Source: Bacillus sp. FJAT-28004 (GTDB lineage: Bacteria; Bacillota; Bacilli; Paenibacillales; Paenibacillaceae). Taken from it: 64,000 nucleotides of DNA. Below the pieces are notes generated by a model. That model ran no database searches. It was not told the DNA's origin and worked only from the letters and a program-made list of their open reading frames with translations. The position numbers and the translations under genes are program-made. The stretch spans positions 251,261-315,260 of the forward strand of contig NZ_LGHP01000004.1 of assembly GCF_001280845.1 (NCBI RefSeq), written 5' to 3'. Of this stretch, positions 1 to 8,232 are shown one piece after another (position 1 is the first letter of the stretch; each line of letters starts with the position of its first letter).

Positions 1-440
1 AATGAATCAGAAGCGCCATCCCAAACAAGCGTACCTCGCGCATATTTTACATTCTCGCTTCCAGTTCCGAAATTGCCAATTTCCTTGTTGACTGGAATAC
101 TATTCACGACTCCGATGCTTAACAGCTGATTGCCATAAAAGAATCCACCGTTAATACCGACCTTCCCTGTTAGCGCAACATTCGTATTGATCGTTTCCAA
201 CGTGACATAAGCAGGCTTGGTCTGGAGTATGTGAAGCTTCACCCCGCTCGTTGATGTTTGTGAATAATAAGAATAATGCAGCGCTTGCTCCGACTTCGAG
301 ATATTAACTGCATTACGATTTCCGAGTGCAATAATCATCAAATAAAGCATAATGATTAATACAAGCATGATTCCAGCCATAATGCCGACTATTGTGAACA
401 TCCGCTTTTTGCTCATCCGAGCAGGTTCTTTCATTTCCAT
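1..440 (-). CDS. Membrane-anchored phosphodiester glycosidase-like protein, partial
   Basis: The 3' end of this gene lies outside the window; only about 146 N-terminal residues are visible. They show a short basic cytoplasmic stretch (MSKKR), one hydrophobic membrane segment at about residues 13-37, then an extracellular domain with the motif GINGGFFYG. That glycine-rich motif is characteristic of the NAGPA/phosphodiester glycosidase family (PF09992), often annotated as exopolysaccharide biosynthesis protein. The start ATG at 440 has an AAGGAG box 11 bases upstream, and there is only a 25-base gap to the corA stop. The family call rests on one motif and the membrane topology, so the substrate is unknown. 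Confidence 0.7.
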   Translation of the reverse strand, partial: MEMKEPARMSKKRMFTIVGIMAGIMLVLIIMLYLMIIALGNRNAVNISKSEQALHYSYYSQTSTSGVKLHILQTKPAYVTLETINTNVALTGKVGINGGFFYGNQLLSIGVVNSIPVNKEIGNFGTGSENVKYARGTLVWDGASDS

Positions 441-465
441 TGCTGTCCAAGCTCCTTAATTTCAT

Positions 466-1416
466 TCATTTAAACCAACCCTTGCTCCGGAACCAAGCAA
501 ACATTCCAAGTCCTATGACGAGCATAATCGTTATGACAGCAAAATAGCCCCAAGTCCACGTAAGCTCAGGCATATTCTCAAAGTTCATTCCATAAATTCC
601 TGCTAAAAACGTGAGCGGCATGAAGATCGTCGTAATGACAGTAAGAGTCTTCATAATCGAATTCATGCGATTGGAATTGAACGAAATGAAGCTGTCACGA
701 AGATCAGCCGTCATCTCTCTACTTGAATCCATCATTTCAGTCAGTTTGAGCAAATGATCGTATATGTCATGATAAAAGGCCAAATAAGGCTTTAGCCCAT
801 CGATACGGTCCGAATTCGTTAGACGATACAATAAATCACGCATTGGCACAATCGTTTTACGCAATCGCAGCAAGCGAGACCGAATGTTGAAAATATCACT
901 CATAGCTGTCTGGCTTTGCTCGTCACCACTTCCGATTTCCATATCCAGCAGCTGGTCCTCCAGCTCATGAACGGCAGGGAAATATTGATCGACCAGCTTG
1001 TCCATTACAAGATATGCCGCATATAGCTGGCCTTCCTCACCGATCTTCGTACTCGATAAAAGCTTTGCCCGCGCTTCTTCAATCTCAGGTGAACGCTCAT
1101 AGTGAAACGTAACAATAAACTTAGGACCGATGAACATATTGATTTCATTTACGGTCAACGTCTTCCGCTCGATTTCATGCAGCACAAAAAAATGAATATC
1201 GTCGTAATGATCAATTTTGGGCCGCTGCAATAAATGGTAGCAATCCTCGATAGCGAGTGGATGAAAATGAAAAAAGGTATCGAGCAGTCTGCACTCGTCT
1301 TCCTTCGGATTATTAAAATCAACCCAATACCAATCAAGCTCTGGCGAGTTAAGATCTTCTATCGTTAAATCGGTTAACCACTGTTTTTGTTTCGTATAAC
1401 CAATAATCTTGATCAA
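466..1416 (-). CDS. corA: CorA-type magnesium/cobalt transporter
   Basis: A CorA/MIT family divalent cation channel of about 316 residues. The long N-terminal cytoplasmic domain is alpha/beta and helical; two C-terminal membrane helices close the protein, the first followed by the diagnostic GMN motif (YGMNFENMPELTW). Uptake is mainly of Mg2+, possibly Co2+, which would fit the cobalamin operon next door, but that link is inference. The frame stays open to a GTG at 1443 and an ATG at 1431, but neither has a ribosome binding site; GGAGG lies 8 bases before a TTG at 1416, giving MIKIIGYTKQ, so I choose that start. Confidence 0.93.
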   Translation of the reverse strand: MIKIIGYTKQKQWLTDLTIEDLNSPELDWYWVDFNNPKEDECRLLDTFFHFHPLAIEDCYHLLQRPKIDHYDDIHFFVLHEIERKTLTVNEINMFIGPKFIVTFHYERSPEIEEARAKLLSSTKIGEEGQLYAAYLVMDKLVDQYFPAVHELEDQLLDMEIGSGDEQSQTAMSDIFNIRSRLLRLRKTIVPMRDLLYRLTNSDRIDGLKPYLAFYHDIYDHLLKLTEMMDSSREMTADLRDSFISFNSNRMNSIMKTLTVITTIFMPLTFLAGIYGMNFENMPELTWTWGYFAVITIMLVIGLGMFAWFRSKGWFK

Positions 1417-1563
1417 AGGATGTTCCTCCATTCTAAGCGGCACGTGATCGGACTCTCGACCGATTGTTCAACTTCATCATTTTACACGATTTCGCAACGG
1501 CTGTAATGGAAACTCCGCTATTTTATTCCGCTTCTTCTATTATATTTACTGATGAGCAGCTCC

Positions 1564-1707
1564 TCAAAATGGCGTTTCGTATTCCCTTGCCCATTTTCGC
1601 AGCTGCCGCTCGTACTTTTTCTGTTTGACCTTCTCCCATTTCCCGTTTCCATCAGCGATAAATAAATCTGCAATAAACTCAAAGACAATCTCAATCAACA
1701 TTCCCAT
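1564..1707 (-). CDS. Small 47-residue hypothetical protein
   Basis: A small open frame coding for 47 residues: a hydrophobic N-terminal half (MGMLIEIVFEFIADLF) followed by a strongly basic helix rich in Lys, Arg, Trp and Tyr. The ATG at 1707 has AGGAGA ten bases upstream, a good ribosome binding site. The amphipathic plus basic layout could suit a small membrane-associated protein. I do not recognise a family. It sits between corA and an acetyltransferase remnant, all on the same strand. Confidence rests on the ribosome binding site and on the protein-like composition. Confidence 0.5.
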   Translation of the reverse strand: MGMLIEIVFEFIADLFIADGNGKWEKVKQKKYERQLRKWAREYETPF

Positions 1708-1764
1708 TGTTATCTTGTCTCCTAGGCCTAGCGTAGTCGGCATAAGTCAAAGCAGTTCGCTGCT

Positions 1765-1914
1765 TCATTTTTTTAGCTGCATGTTCGTATAATAGGGCTC
1801 GAAACCACACTTCGTCCAAAATTGCTGCCCGCGCGGATTGGAGGCTAACACTTTGTTCATTTGAGAAAGAAGCTTAAGATCATCAATCGTCGCTTTCCTT
1901 ATCAAAAGTTCCAA
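1765..1914 (-). pseudogene. Internally deleted GNAT acetyltransferase remnant
   Basis: The frame encodes 49 residues that read as the two ends of a GNAT acetyltransferase joined together. The first 20 residues (LIRKATIDDLKLLSQMN) match the usual beta1-alpha1 opening. The rest (SNPRGQQFWTKCGFEP, then YYTNMQLKK) matches the usual last strands, where a residue cluster like FW.K.GF is typical. The roughly 90 central residues with the acetyl-CoA binding loop are absent. The frame is intact, has AGGAGG before a TTG start at 1914, and ends in TGA, so it may still be translated, but it cannot be an active enzyme of this family. An in-frame internal deletion is the simplest explanation. Confidence 0.6.
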
Positions 1915-1958
1915 TTTGCCGCACCTCCTAATAGAAGTATTAGCGAAGCAAAAAATGA

Positions 1959-2669
1959 TTAGTCCTCATGCTGTGTTCGTGTTGCTTCTAGCACGGTCTC
2001 GTAGACCGCTTCGCCAATGGCGCACCCTATTGTCGTTGCTGCACCAGCATACGCGTGTACAGCATTCCAGCTCGCTGCTTGACTAACCGCAATGACAATC
2101 GCATCTGTTGTCGTTCCAGTAGCTGGGTGACCTGTCTCCATCTCTACAATACCTAACTGCTGCAATGCGGCTGTTTTGGCTTCCGTTGCCGTAATGACCG
2201 CGTTAACCATTGCTGATTCCATCATTTGTCCATCTATTAAAATAACAATATTGATCGTTCCAGGGGAATAAGCAGAAAAGGTGCTGCGCGGCATACCTGC
2301 TCTCGCCGCATTTCGTGTTCCGACAGTCGTACAGCAGAGCAGCTTAAATCGATCACCTTCAAACTCGGTTATTGATGCATGCGTCAGCTTCGCTGCCGTT
2401 AATAAACCTACAGTAGCTTCTGGTTCGCAGCCCCATACCTTGCATTGATTAATGATGTCAAGAACAGGATCTTCACATTGATATGTGAGCGGTACTTTCC
2501 AATTAACAATACAGTTCGTATAAGAAAAGCCGCCCGGATGAACAGCGCTGCTAAGTGCAAATAAGAGATCTTGACTGCTTGCTTCAATGCGATCCTCAAG
2601 CAGCTGCAAGCTTACTCCGCTCCATAACTGTGATTGATAATGCTGACCTTTGCGAAAGGGCTGTGTCAT
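1959..2669 (-). CDS. cbiZ: Adenosylcobinamide amidohydrolase CbiZ
   Basis: CbiZ cleaves the aminopropanol side chain of adenosylcobinamide to give adenosylcobyric acid, letting a cell reuse incomplete corrinoids, including pseudo-B12 fragments. The 236-residue protein carries the family's signature stretch GTTTDAIVIA near residue 185 and the conserved GTRNAARAG segment near residue 117. It is the last gene of the cobalamin operon, 85 bases after cobD, with AAGGAGG seven bases before its ATG. The product, cobyric acid, is the substrate that CbiB, encoded upstream in the same operon, re-amidates, so the two form a remodelling loop. Recognition is from family memory and context; confidence is high. 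Confidence 0.9.
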   Translation of the reverse strand: MTQPFRKGQHYQSQLWSGVSLQLLEDRIEASSQDLLFALSSAVHPGGFSYTNCIVNWKVPLTYQCEDPVLDIINQCKVWGCEPEATVGLLTAAKLTHASITEFEGDRFKLLCCTTVGTRNAARAGMPRSTFSAYSPGTINIVILIDGQMMESAMVNAVITATEAKTAALQQLGIVEMETGHPATGTTTDAIVIAVSQAASWNAVHAYAGAATTIGCAIGEAVYETVLEATRTQHED

Positions 2670-2754
2670 CGCGCTCCCTCCTTTGGCTCACTCGGCAGCT
2701 CATAAACGAGCTGGAATTGTAAATTATAGGTTGCTTGCATTACGCTTAATTTCA

Positions 2755-3855
2755 TCATTCACCTTGGTTCCTGTTCCATTTCAAGCAGTGCTTAAAAGCT
2801 GCGATCAGCTGTTCATTTTGCTGCCGAAGTTTAATGGCAACCCGAATATAAGTATGATCAAGCCCCGAAAATCGCGATGCATCACGAATAAGCACACCTT
2901 GCTTGCCCATCTCAAGCTGTAGCATGCTGGCACTCATTCCCGCATCTTTCGGAATGCGAATGAGCAAATAATTGGCTGCGCTCGGGTTAACCTCGAATCC
3001 GATCGCCTCAAGTTCAGCAATTAACCAAGGTCTTTCCTGCTCCAGCCAAGCAAGCGTACGCTCTGCATAATCCGTCTCATCCAGCACCGCCTCCCCAATC
3101 AACTGCGCTAAAGAATTCACGCTCCACGGTATTTGCAAACGTCTTAAGCCGCTTATCGTTCTAGGCATGCCAACGATATATCCAAGCCGAATGCCCGGTA
3201 TCGCATAAAATTTCGTCATTGAGCGGATGACGAACAACCGTTCATGCCTTGTCGCTTCTTGAATGAGGCTGTACCTTGATTCCTCCGGAACAAAATCCAT
3301 AAACGCCTCATCAACAACGACATAAGCTCCTTTACTCAAGAGCGTACGAATAAGCTCAGGATCTACAAGCTGACCGGTTGGATTGTTCGGTGAACCGAGC
3401 ATGAATAATGAGCCTGTGGAAGCCGCTTCGCATAAATGCTCCGAATCTAAACCTAATTTGAATTGATTATGTACGGGGAGCTTGATTTCATAAATAGCCC
3501 CACCCATTTTTCGAATGGCATCACCATATTCATCAAAGCATGGAATAGCAAGCGTCGTTAACTTTGGTTGGAGCGTACGGACAATGAGATCAATCAATTC
3601 TGCCGCTCCATTTCCTACGACAATGGATTGGGCATCAATATTATGAAGATCTGCAAGCTTTTTTCTCAGACCGCGAACTGCTGGATCAGGGTATTGTTCT
3701 ATAATATCCGCATACGCATGAAGCACTTGCTTGACGCTTAAAGGTGCTCCTAGCGGATTCATATTCGAGCTGAAATCAACAAATTGATGCGCAGGTATAT
3801 CGAACGCTTCTTCCGCGGTCCGCAAATCACCGCCATGACCATATCTTTCCAACAT
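2755..3855 (-). CDS. cobD: L-threonine-O-3-phosphate decarboxylase CobD
   Basis: A PLP-dependent fold-type I enzyme that makes (R)-1-amino-2-propanol phosphate, the linker attached to cobyric acid by CbiB. The opening MLERYGHGGDLRTA and FSSNMNPLG are typical of CobD rather than of histidinol-phosphate aminotransferase, its closest relative. The PLP Lys is in SMTKFYAIPGIRLGY at about residue 216, and GSPNNPTGQ at about residue 154 contacts the cofactor. The 366 residues are the normal length. It starts 20 bases after cobS with an AAAGGAG box. Operon context excludes a role in histidine synthesis. Confidence 0.92.
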   Translation of the reverse strand: MLERYGHGGDLRTAEEAFDIPAHQFVDFSSNMNPLGAPLSVKQVLHAYADIIEQYPDPAVRGLRKKLADLHNIDAQSIVVGNGAAELIDLIVRTLQPKLTTLAIPCFDEYGDAIRKMGGAIYEIKLPVHNQFKLGLDSEHLCEAASTGSLFMLGSPNNPTGQLVDPELIRTLLSKGAYVVVDEAFMDFVPEESRYSLIQEATRHERLFVIRSMTKFYAIPGIRLGYIVGMPRTISGLRRLQIPWSVNSLAQLIGEAVLDETDYAERTLAWLEQERPWLIAELEAIGFEVNPSAANYLLIRIPKDAGMSASMLQLEMGKQGVLIRDASRFSGLDHTYIRVAIKLRQQNEQLIAAFKHCLKWNRNQGE

Positions 3856-3875
3856 CTAAAAAAACAACTCCTTTT

Positions 3876-4688
3876 CTATTGCACGTGTAACCAAATGACC
3901 GCTGCAAACAGCAGTGCTGCTTCAATCGCTTCGTTCATCGCCCCATATGTATCCCCTGTTAATCCGCCAAGCTTCCGATTTAACCATGCTGCGAGTAAAC
4001 CGCCGCAACAAATCGTTAACATGACTATAGCAAGCAGCATTATTAATGCTACGTTTGAATCGATGCCAGCGATCCAAAAAATAATGACTGAAATGATTGC
4101 CGCAATCAAAATAGAACCCGTCGCCTGCGGCCATTTGACCTCATTAAATAATACAGCAATCCCTTCGCCCTGACGGGCATTCGGCCAGCCTGCAATAGCT
4201 GCGCTCATCCAAGCTCGGCTCCAAATCGGCGCGATGACCAGTAGTGGTCCATAAAGCTCCAAATGACCCCCGTTTAACAGCTCAGCTAATAACGATGCTT
4301 TGAGAAGCAGGAGCAATACTGCGGCAAGCACACCCATCGCACCTACCCGGCTATCCTTCATAATCTCGAGCATACGCTCGCGAGAGCGGTGGCTCAGCAC
4401 GCCGTCTGCTGTATCCATCCATCCGTCCAGATGCAGCCCCCCGCTTAATGCAGTCCATATTGCAAGGATCAGAACAGCACTCGGCCAAGCAGGGACAAAC
4501 AAGGCTAGCAGCCAAGTACATGCAAAGAGACAGACACCTATAAGGGCTCCAGCTACAGGGAAATAGACGACACTTCGCGAGAGAACAGCCCCTTGGAACG
4601 GAACGGTGATGGGAACCGGAAAACGAGTCAGAAATTGAAAAGCAGCAATGAGTGCTTGGAAGTGCAGCTTTAATTCACGACGAACCAT
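3876..4688 (-). CDS. cobS: Adenosylcobinamide-GDP ribazoletransferase (cobalamin synthase)
   Basis: An integral membrane enzyme that joins adenosylcobinamide-GDP with alpha-ribazole (phosphate), the last assembly step of cobalamin. The 270-residue sequence is hydrophobic throughout with several membrane helices and carries the signature LHLDGWMDTADGVLS at about residue 90, whose Asp residues bind Mg2+, followed by KDSRVGAMGV. It overlaps the end of cbiB by 19 bases, indicating translational coupling. Its partners CobU (activates cobinamide) and CobT (activates the lower base) are in the same operon. Confidence 0.95.
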   Translation of the reverse strand: MVRRELKLHFQALIAAFQFLTRFPVPITVPFQGAVLSRSVVYFPVAGALIGVCLFACTWLLALFVPAWPSAVLILAIWTALSGGLHLDGWMDTADGVLSHRSRERMLEIMKDSRVGAMGVLAAVLLLLLKASLLAELLNGGHLELYGPLLVIAPIWSRAWMSAAIAGWPNARQGEGIAVLFNEVKWPQATGSILIAAIISVIIFWIAGIDSNVALIMLLAIVMLTICCGGLLAAWLNRKLGGLTGDTYGAMNEAIEAALLFAAVIWLHVQ

Positions 4689-5650
4689 ACGGCAATCACC
4701 CCCGCAAATAATATAAAACTAACACTATACAGTAATCGCACGCTTAGTACGATATCATTTGGTTCTAGCGGGCGAGTAGGCCATCCCATTCTAGCGCGTT
4801 CACTCGTAACGCCAAAGTACGAATTCATACCGCCAAGTTCGATGCCTAATGCGCCTGCAACTGCTGATTCGGGTATGCCGCTGTTTGGACTTGGATGAAG
4901 ATGTGCGAACGTACGAATGGCAAGCCACGCCTGCTTCGCCTTCATTCTCCGATCAAAAAGCGTTGATAACGTAAGCATTACGCCTGTTAATCTTGCAGGA
5001 ATATAATTCAATACATCATCAGTCCGAGCCGAGCACCAACCAAAATATTTATATTTTTCATTGCGATAACCGACCATGGAATCTAGCGTATTCGCTGCGC
5101 GATACAGCATAGCAAGCGGTGCGCCTCCAATTAATGCGAACAACAGCGGAGACACAAGCGCGTCTACCGTATTTTCAGCAACAGTCTCAATAGCAGCACG
5201 TGAAGCCTCCCGCTCATCCAGCTCCGCTGTATCTCGGCCAACAATATAACCAACATATTTACGCGCTTCTTCCAGATTGCCAGACACTAATGGCTGGTAA
5301 ACGAGCAGAGCTGCTTCCTTCAGCCCCTTTACCGCTAACGTTGTAGAAATAAACCATGCGCTTACCGCATAGCCTAACCAAGTATGTATGGCATCTGCCG
5401 CCCAAACAAGCAGCCACATTGTGCCGCAGCTCGCAACGAGCGTGACTAAGGTCAGCACAACGCCCAAACCTCTTACAGCAGCCGGCCGTTCCTTGAATCG
5501 CTCTGGGGCAAGCTTACGTTCCAGCAATCGAATGAGCCGTCCTATCCATATGACGGGATGGGTTGGCCATTTCGGATCACCAACGATCCAATCCATCGCA
5601 ATCGCTGCAGCTGAAAGGAGCAGAAGCTCCTTCATCGAATAAATCATCAT
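4670..5650 (-). CDS. cbiB: Adenosylcobinamide-phosphate synthase CbiB
   Basis: A polytopic membrane protein of 326 residues that attaches aminopropanol phosphate (made by CobD) to adenosylcobyric acid. Family hallmarks seen are DWIVGDPKWPTHPVIWIG near residue 20, GRDTAELDEREASRAAIETV and AENTVDALVSPLLF near residues 140-170, and the C-terminal HPSPNSGIPESAVAGALG. The start ATG overlaps the cobU stop codon by four bases (ATGA). The same protein is called CobD in aerobic-pathway nomenclature, which should not be confused with the decarboxylase gene two positions downstream. Confidence 0.95.
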   Translation of the reverse strand: MMIYSMKELLLLSAAAIAMDWIVGDPKWPTHPVIWIGRLIRLLERKLAPERFKERPAAVRGLGVVLTLVTLVASCGTMWLLVWAADAIHTWLGYAVSAWFISTTLAVKGLKEAALLVYQPLVSGNLEEARKYVGYIVGRDTAELDEREASRAAIETVAENTVDALVSPLLFALIGGAPLAMLYRAANTLDSMVGYRNEKYKYFGWCSARTDDVLNYIPARLTGVMLTLSTLFDRRMKAKQAWLAIRTFAHLHPSPNSGIPESAVAGALGIELGGMNSYFGVTSERARMGWPTRPLEPNDIVLSVRLLYSVSFILFAGVIAVWFVVN

Positions 5651-6237
5651 AATTGATCCCAGCTAAAAGCTTGCGACTTCAACTCAACAGGAATGCCTGC
5701 CGTCACGAGAAAAACCCGCTCGCATATTGCAGCAACCTGCTGATTGAACCTCCCCGCCTCGTCACGAAAAAGCCTACCCAAAGGATACGCCGGAACAATA
5801 CCGCCGCCTACCTCATTGGTTACGATGATTAACGGATATGGATAGCTTTTTATAGCTTCAAGTAGTTTTTGTTGCTCTATTTTCAGCCTCGTATCTTCAT
5901 ACGACTCTTGTTCCATTCGCATTAGCCAATTCGTAAGCCATAAAGTTAAACAGTCGAGCAATACGACAGCTGGCTGTTGTCCGTTTTGGATTTCTCTATC
6001 CATTTGCTCTTTCAATCTGTTCAGCTCACTTGCTGCTTTAAATGGGTCTTCGATAGTCTCCCAACGAAAGCCTGAATCTTCACGATCCTTGCGATGTTTG
6101 CCGATACGCTCGCTCATCTCTGCATCATACGGTTGACAGGTCGCAATATAAAATCCACGGGCTGCAACCCTCATCGCATACTGCTCCGCGAATCCGCTCT
6201 TCCCGCTTCTTGCTCCACCCGTTACCAGAATAGCCAT
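5647..6237 (-). CDS. cobU: Bifunctional adenosylcobinamide kinase/guanylyltransferase CobU
   Basis: CobU phosphorylates adenosylcobinamide and then transfers GMP to it. The 196-residue protein starts with the P-loop GGARSGKSGFAEQYA at residues 7-21. The family motif VTNEVGGGIVPAYPLGR is at about residues 140-156 and RDEAGRFNQQVA follows. It begins 10 bases after cobT with an AGGTGA box and overlaps cbiB by four bases. With CobS and CobT it forms the nucleotide-loop assembly branch that salvage organisms keep even without the full corrin ring pathway; no ring synthesis genes occur in this window. Confidence 0.95.
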   Translation of the reverse strand: MAILVTGGARSGKSGFAEQYAMRVAARGFYIATCQPYDAEMSERIGKHRKDREDSGFRWETIEDPFKAASELNRLKEQMDREIQNGQQPAVVLLDCLTLWLTNWLMRMEQESYEDTRLKIEQQKLLEAIKSYPYPLIIVTNEVGGGIVPAYPLGRLFRDEAGRFNQQVAAICERVFLVTAGIPVELKSQAFSWDQL

Positions 6238-6247
6238 GTTCGCTCAC

Positions 6248-7318
6248 CTAACCTTTGGATACGCCTGCACTCTCAAACGTTGCCATCTCTTTCATGAGAT
6301 GGAGCGCAGCGTCAATAAAATGGAAACATAATACAGCACCAGTACCTTCGCCCAACCGCATCTCCAGCTGCATTATTGGAAGCAAGCCAATAGATTCAAG
6401 CAGCTTCAAATGGCCTTGCTCTTGTGAGAGGTGGGAAGCAATCATAAAGGGAAGCGTCTGCTCTGCTATTCGCGATGCGACAAGCGCAGCGGCAGATGAA
6501 ATATAACCGTCGATGATGACTGGACAGCCGTTCGCCGCAGCACCAATAATGACGCCGACAAGACCTGCAATTTCTGCACCGCCAACCCTTGCAAGCACAT
6601 CGATTGGATCAGCATCCGCCTGGTCCAATTCGTTGACAGCAATCGCGCGTTTGACAACCTCTACTTTGTTTAACCAGCTTTCATCATTAATGCCAGTTCC
6701 CCGGCCTACTGATTCTTCTGGGGATAGACCTGTCAATACAGTCGTTAATGCCGCACTAGCCGTCGTATTGCCAATGCCCATCTCGCCTGTTGCAAATAAG
6801 CGGCAGCCGTGCTGCACCTGCTCATTGACGACCTCAATGCCAACTAAAATAGCTTGAACAGCCTCTTCACGAGTCATAGCTGGCTGCTTGGCCATATTAG
6901 CCGTTCCCCGCACCACTTTACGGCTTACTAGTCGCTCATGCTCCAAATCCGCATTCACGCCAATATCCACACAAACAACATCTGCACCGGCTTGCCTAGC
7001 GAGCACATTGACAGCTGCTCCTCCGCTTAGGAAATTTAGCACCATCTGAGGCGTTACGGCTTGAGGAAACGCGCTAACTCCTTCATCGCACACACCATGA
7101 TCTCCAGCCATGACAATGACAGCTTTATGCGACAAATCTGGCCATAACTCACCTGAAATACCAGCAAGCTGCCTTGCAATAGCTTCAAGCTTGCCGAGGC
7201 TTCCTGGCGGTTTGGTCAATGAATCGGTATGCTGCATAGCTAATGCCGCGACCTCTTCATTAAATGGTTTAATTCGATTAATCGACTCTGCAAGCTGAAT
7301 GTCTAATGCATTTTTCAA
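6248..7318 (-). CDS. cobT: Nicotinate-nucleotide--dimethylbenzimidazole phosphoribosyltransferase CobT
   Basis: CobT activates the lower ligand base of cobalamin by making alpha-ribazole phosphate from nicotinate mononucleotide. Visible hallmarks are DSLTKPPGSLGKLE near the N-terminus, MAGDHGVCDEGVSAFP around residue 85, and the C-terminal RLGEGTGAVL holding the catalytic Glu (Glu317 in the Salmonella enzyme). The open frame allows a TTG at 7324, but AAGGAG is only two bases from it and eight bases from the next TTG at 7318, so I choose 7318 (356 residues). A 134-base gap separates it from btuD, the largest in the operon after the cobD-cbiZ gap; no terminator in the operon direction is visible there. 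Confidence 0.94.
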   Translation of the reverse strand: MKNALDIQLAESINRIKPFNEEVAALAMQHTDSLTKPPGSLGKLEAIARQLAGISGELWPDLSHKAVIVMAGDHGVCDEGVSAFPQAVTPQMVLNFLSGGAAVNVLARQAGADVVCVDIGVNADLEHERLVSRKVVRGTANMAKQPAMTREEAVQAILVGIEVVNEQVQHGCRLFATGEMGIGNTTASAALTTVLTGLSPEESVGRGTGINDESWLNKVEVVKRAIAVNELDQADADPIDVLARVGGAEIAGLVGVIIGAAANGCPVIIDGYISSAAALVASRIAEQTLPFMIASHLSQEQGHLKLLESIGLLPIMQLEMRLGEGTGAVLCFHFIDAALHLMKEMATFESAGVSKG

Positions 7319-7452
7319 TTTCAAAACTCCTTCAAGCTTATTTTTAAATATAAGAGTTTATAAGTTTAATTGTTTATTAAGGGCTTATATTTCTCAGTCA
7401 AAACTACTTCAGCGTTCACAGGACGCCGAAGGCGTTTTTGCTTGAGCGTTTA

Positions 7453-8232
7453 TCATTTCAAATTCGGCTGGAGCAAAATTTGTGGAGCTCCCGTAACGGG
7501 ATGAGCGATCACAGTCGTCACCGCCTGATACACCTGCTTGATGATAGAGGGAGTCATTACAGTCTGTGGGGTGCCAGCAGCTGCAACTTTACCTTCATGA
7601 AGAACAACAAGCTCATCACAATAAAGCGAAGCCAAATTAAGATCGTGCAGCACAGCAATAACAGTCAATTCACGCTCCCGTTGCCAAGCACGCACCGTAT
7701 CCAACAGCTGAATCTGAAAGCCAATGTCCAAATAAGTCGTCGGCTCATCCAGCAAAATAATGGAAGGCTCCTGCGCCATAACCTTTGCCAGTGCAACACG
7801 TTGACGTTCTCCGCCACTAAGTTGATCCATTTTGCGATGCGATAGCTCTTCAAGTCCCATGGCGTTAATCGCTTTATCAATAATTTCCTCTGAATCATGT
7901 CTATCACTGCCAAGCCAATTTTGGAAAGGGAATCTTCCCATACTGACCACCTCTCGCACCGAAAACCCTACTTGGGGCAAGCCGCTTTGCTGTAAAACCG
8001 CCATCTTTTGAGCGATTTGCTTTCTTGGGTAAGAGGCAATATTGTGTCCCTCAAATATAACTTCACCTTGCACTGGCTGTTCAACACCAGACAATACGTG
8101 CAGCAGCGTTGATTTTCCGACACCATTTGGTCCAAGAATACCGTACATCCGCCCCTTTTGAAACGAGCAGGACAGCTTACTCAGCACTGTCCTTCCTTGC
8201 ACCGTCTGAACGATGCTGCGCACCTCAATCAT
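7453..8232 (-). CDS. btuD: Cobalamin ABC transporter ATP-binding protein BtuD
   Basis: A 259-residue FecE/BtuD-type ATPase. Walker A is GPNGVGKST, the Q-loop is VLQQSG, the ABC signature is LSGGERQRVALA, and Walker B is IILLDEPTTYLD followed by the H-loop VLHDLN. It overlaps btuC by four bases and would energise import through BtuC with substrate delivered by BtuF. The family also serves iron siderophores and haem; the assignment to corrinoids rests on being in one operon with five cob genes. The C-terminus includes about 40 extra residues after the nucleotide-binding domain, common in this family. Confidence 0.9.
   Translation of the reverse strand: MIEVRSIVQTVQGRTVLSKLSCSFQKGRMYGILGPNGVGKSTLLHVLSGVEQPVQGEVIFEGHNIASYPRKQIAQKMAVLQQSGLPQVGFSVREVVSMGRFPFQNWLGSDRHDSEEIIDKAINAMGLEELSHRKMDQLSGGERQRVALAKVMAQEPSIILLDEPTTYLDIGFQIQLLDTVRAWQRERELTVIAVLHDLNLASLYCDELVVLHEGKVAAAGTPQTVMTPSIIKQVYQAVTTVIAHPVTGAPQILLQPNLK

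Noticed and set aside
7421..7443. GACGCC-GAA-GGCGTT hairpin in the btuD-cobT gap as an operon terminator
   Set aside because: Its T-run is on the plus strand while the operon runs on the minus strand, and the stem is only six pairs.
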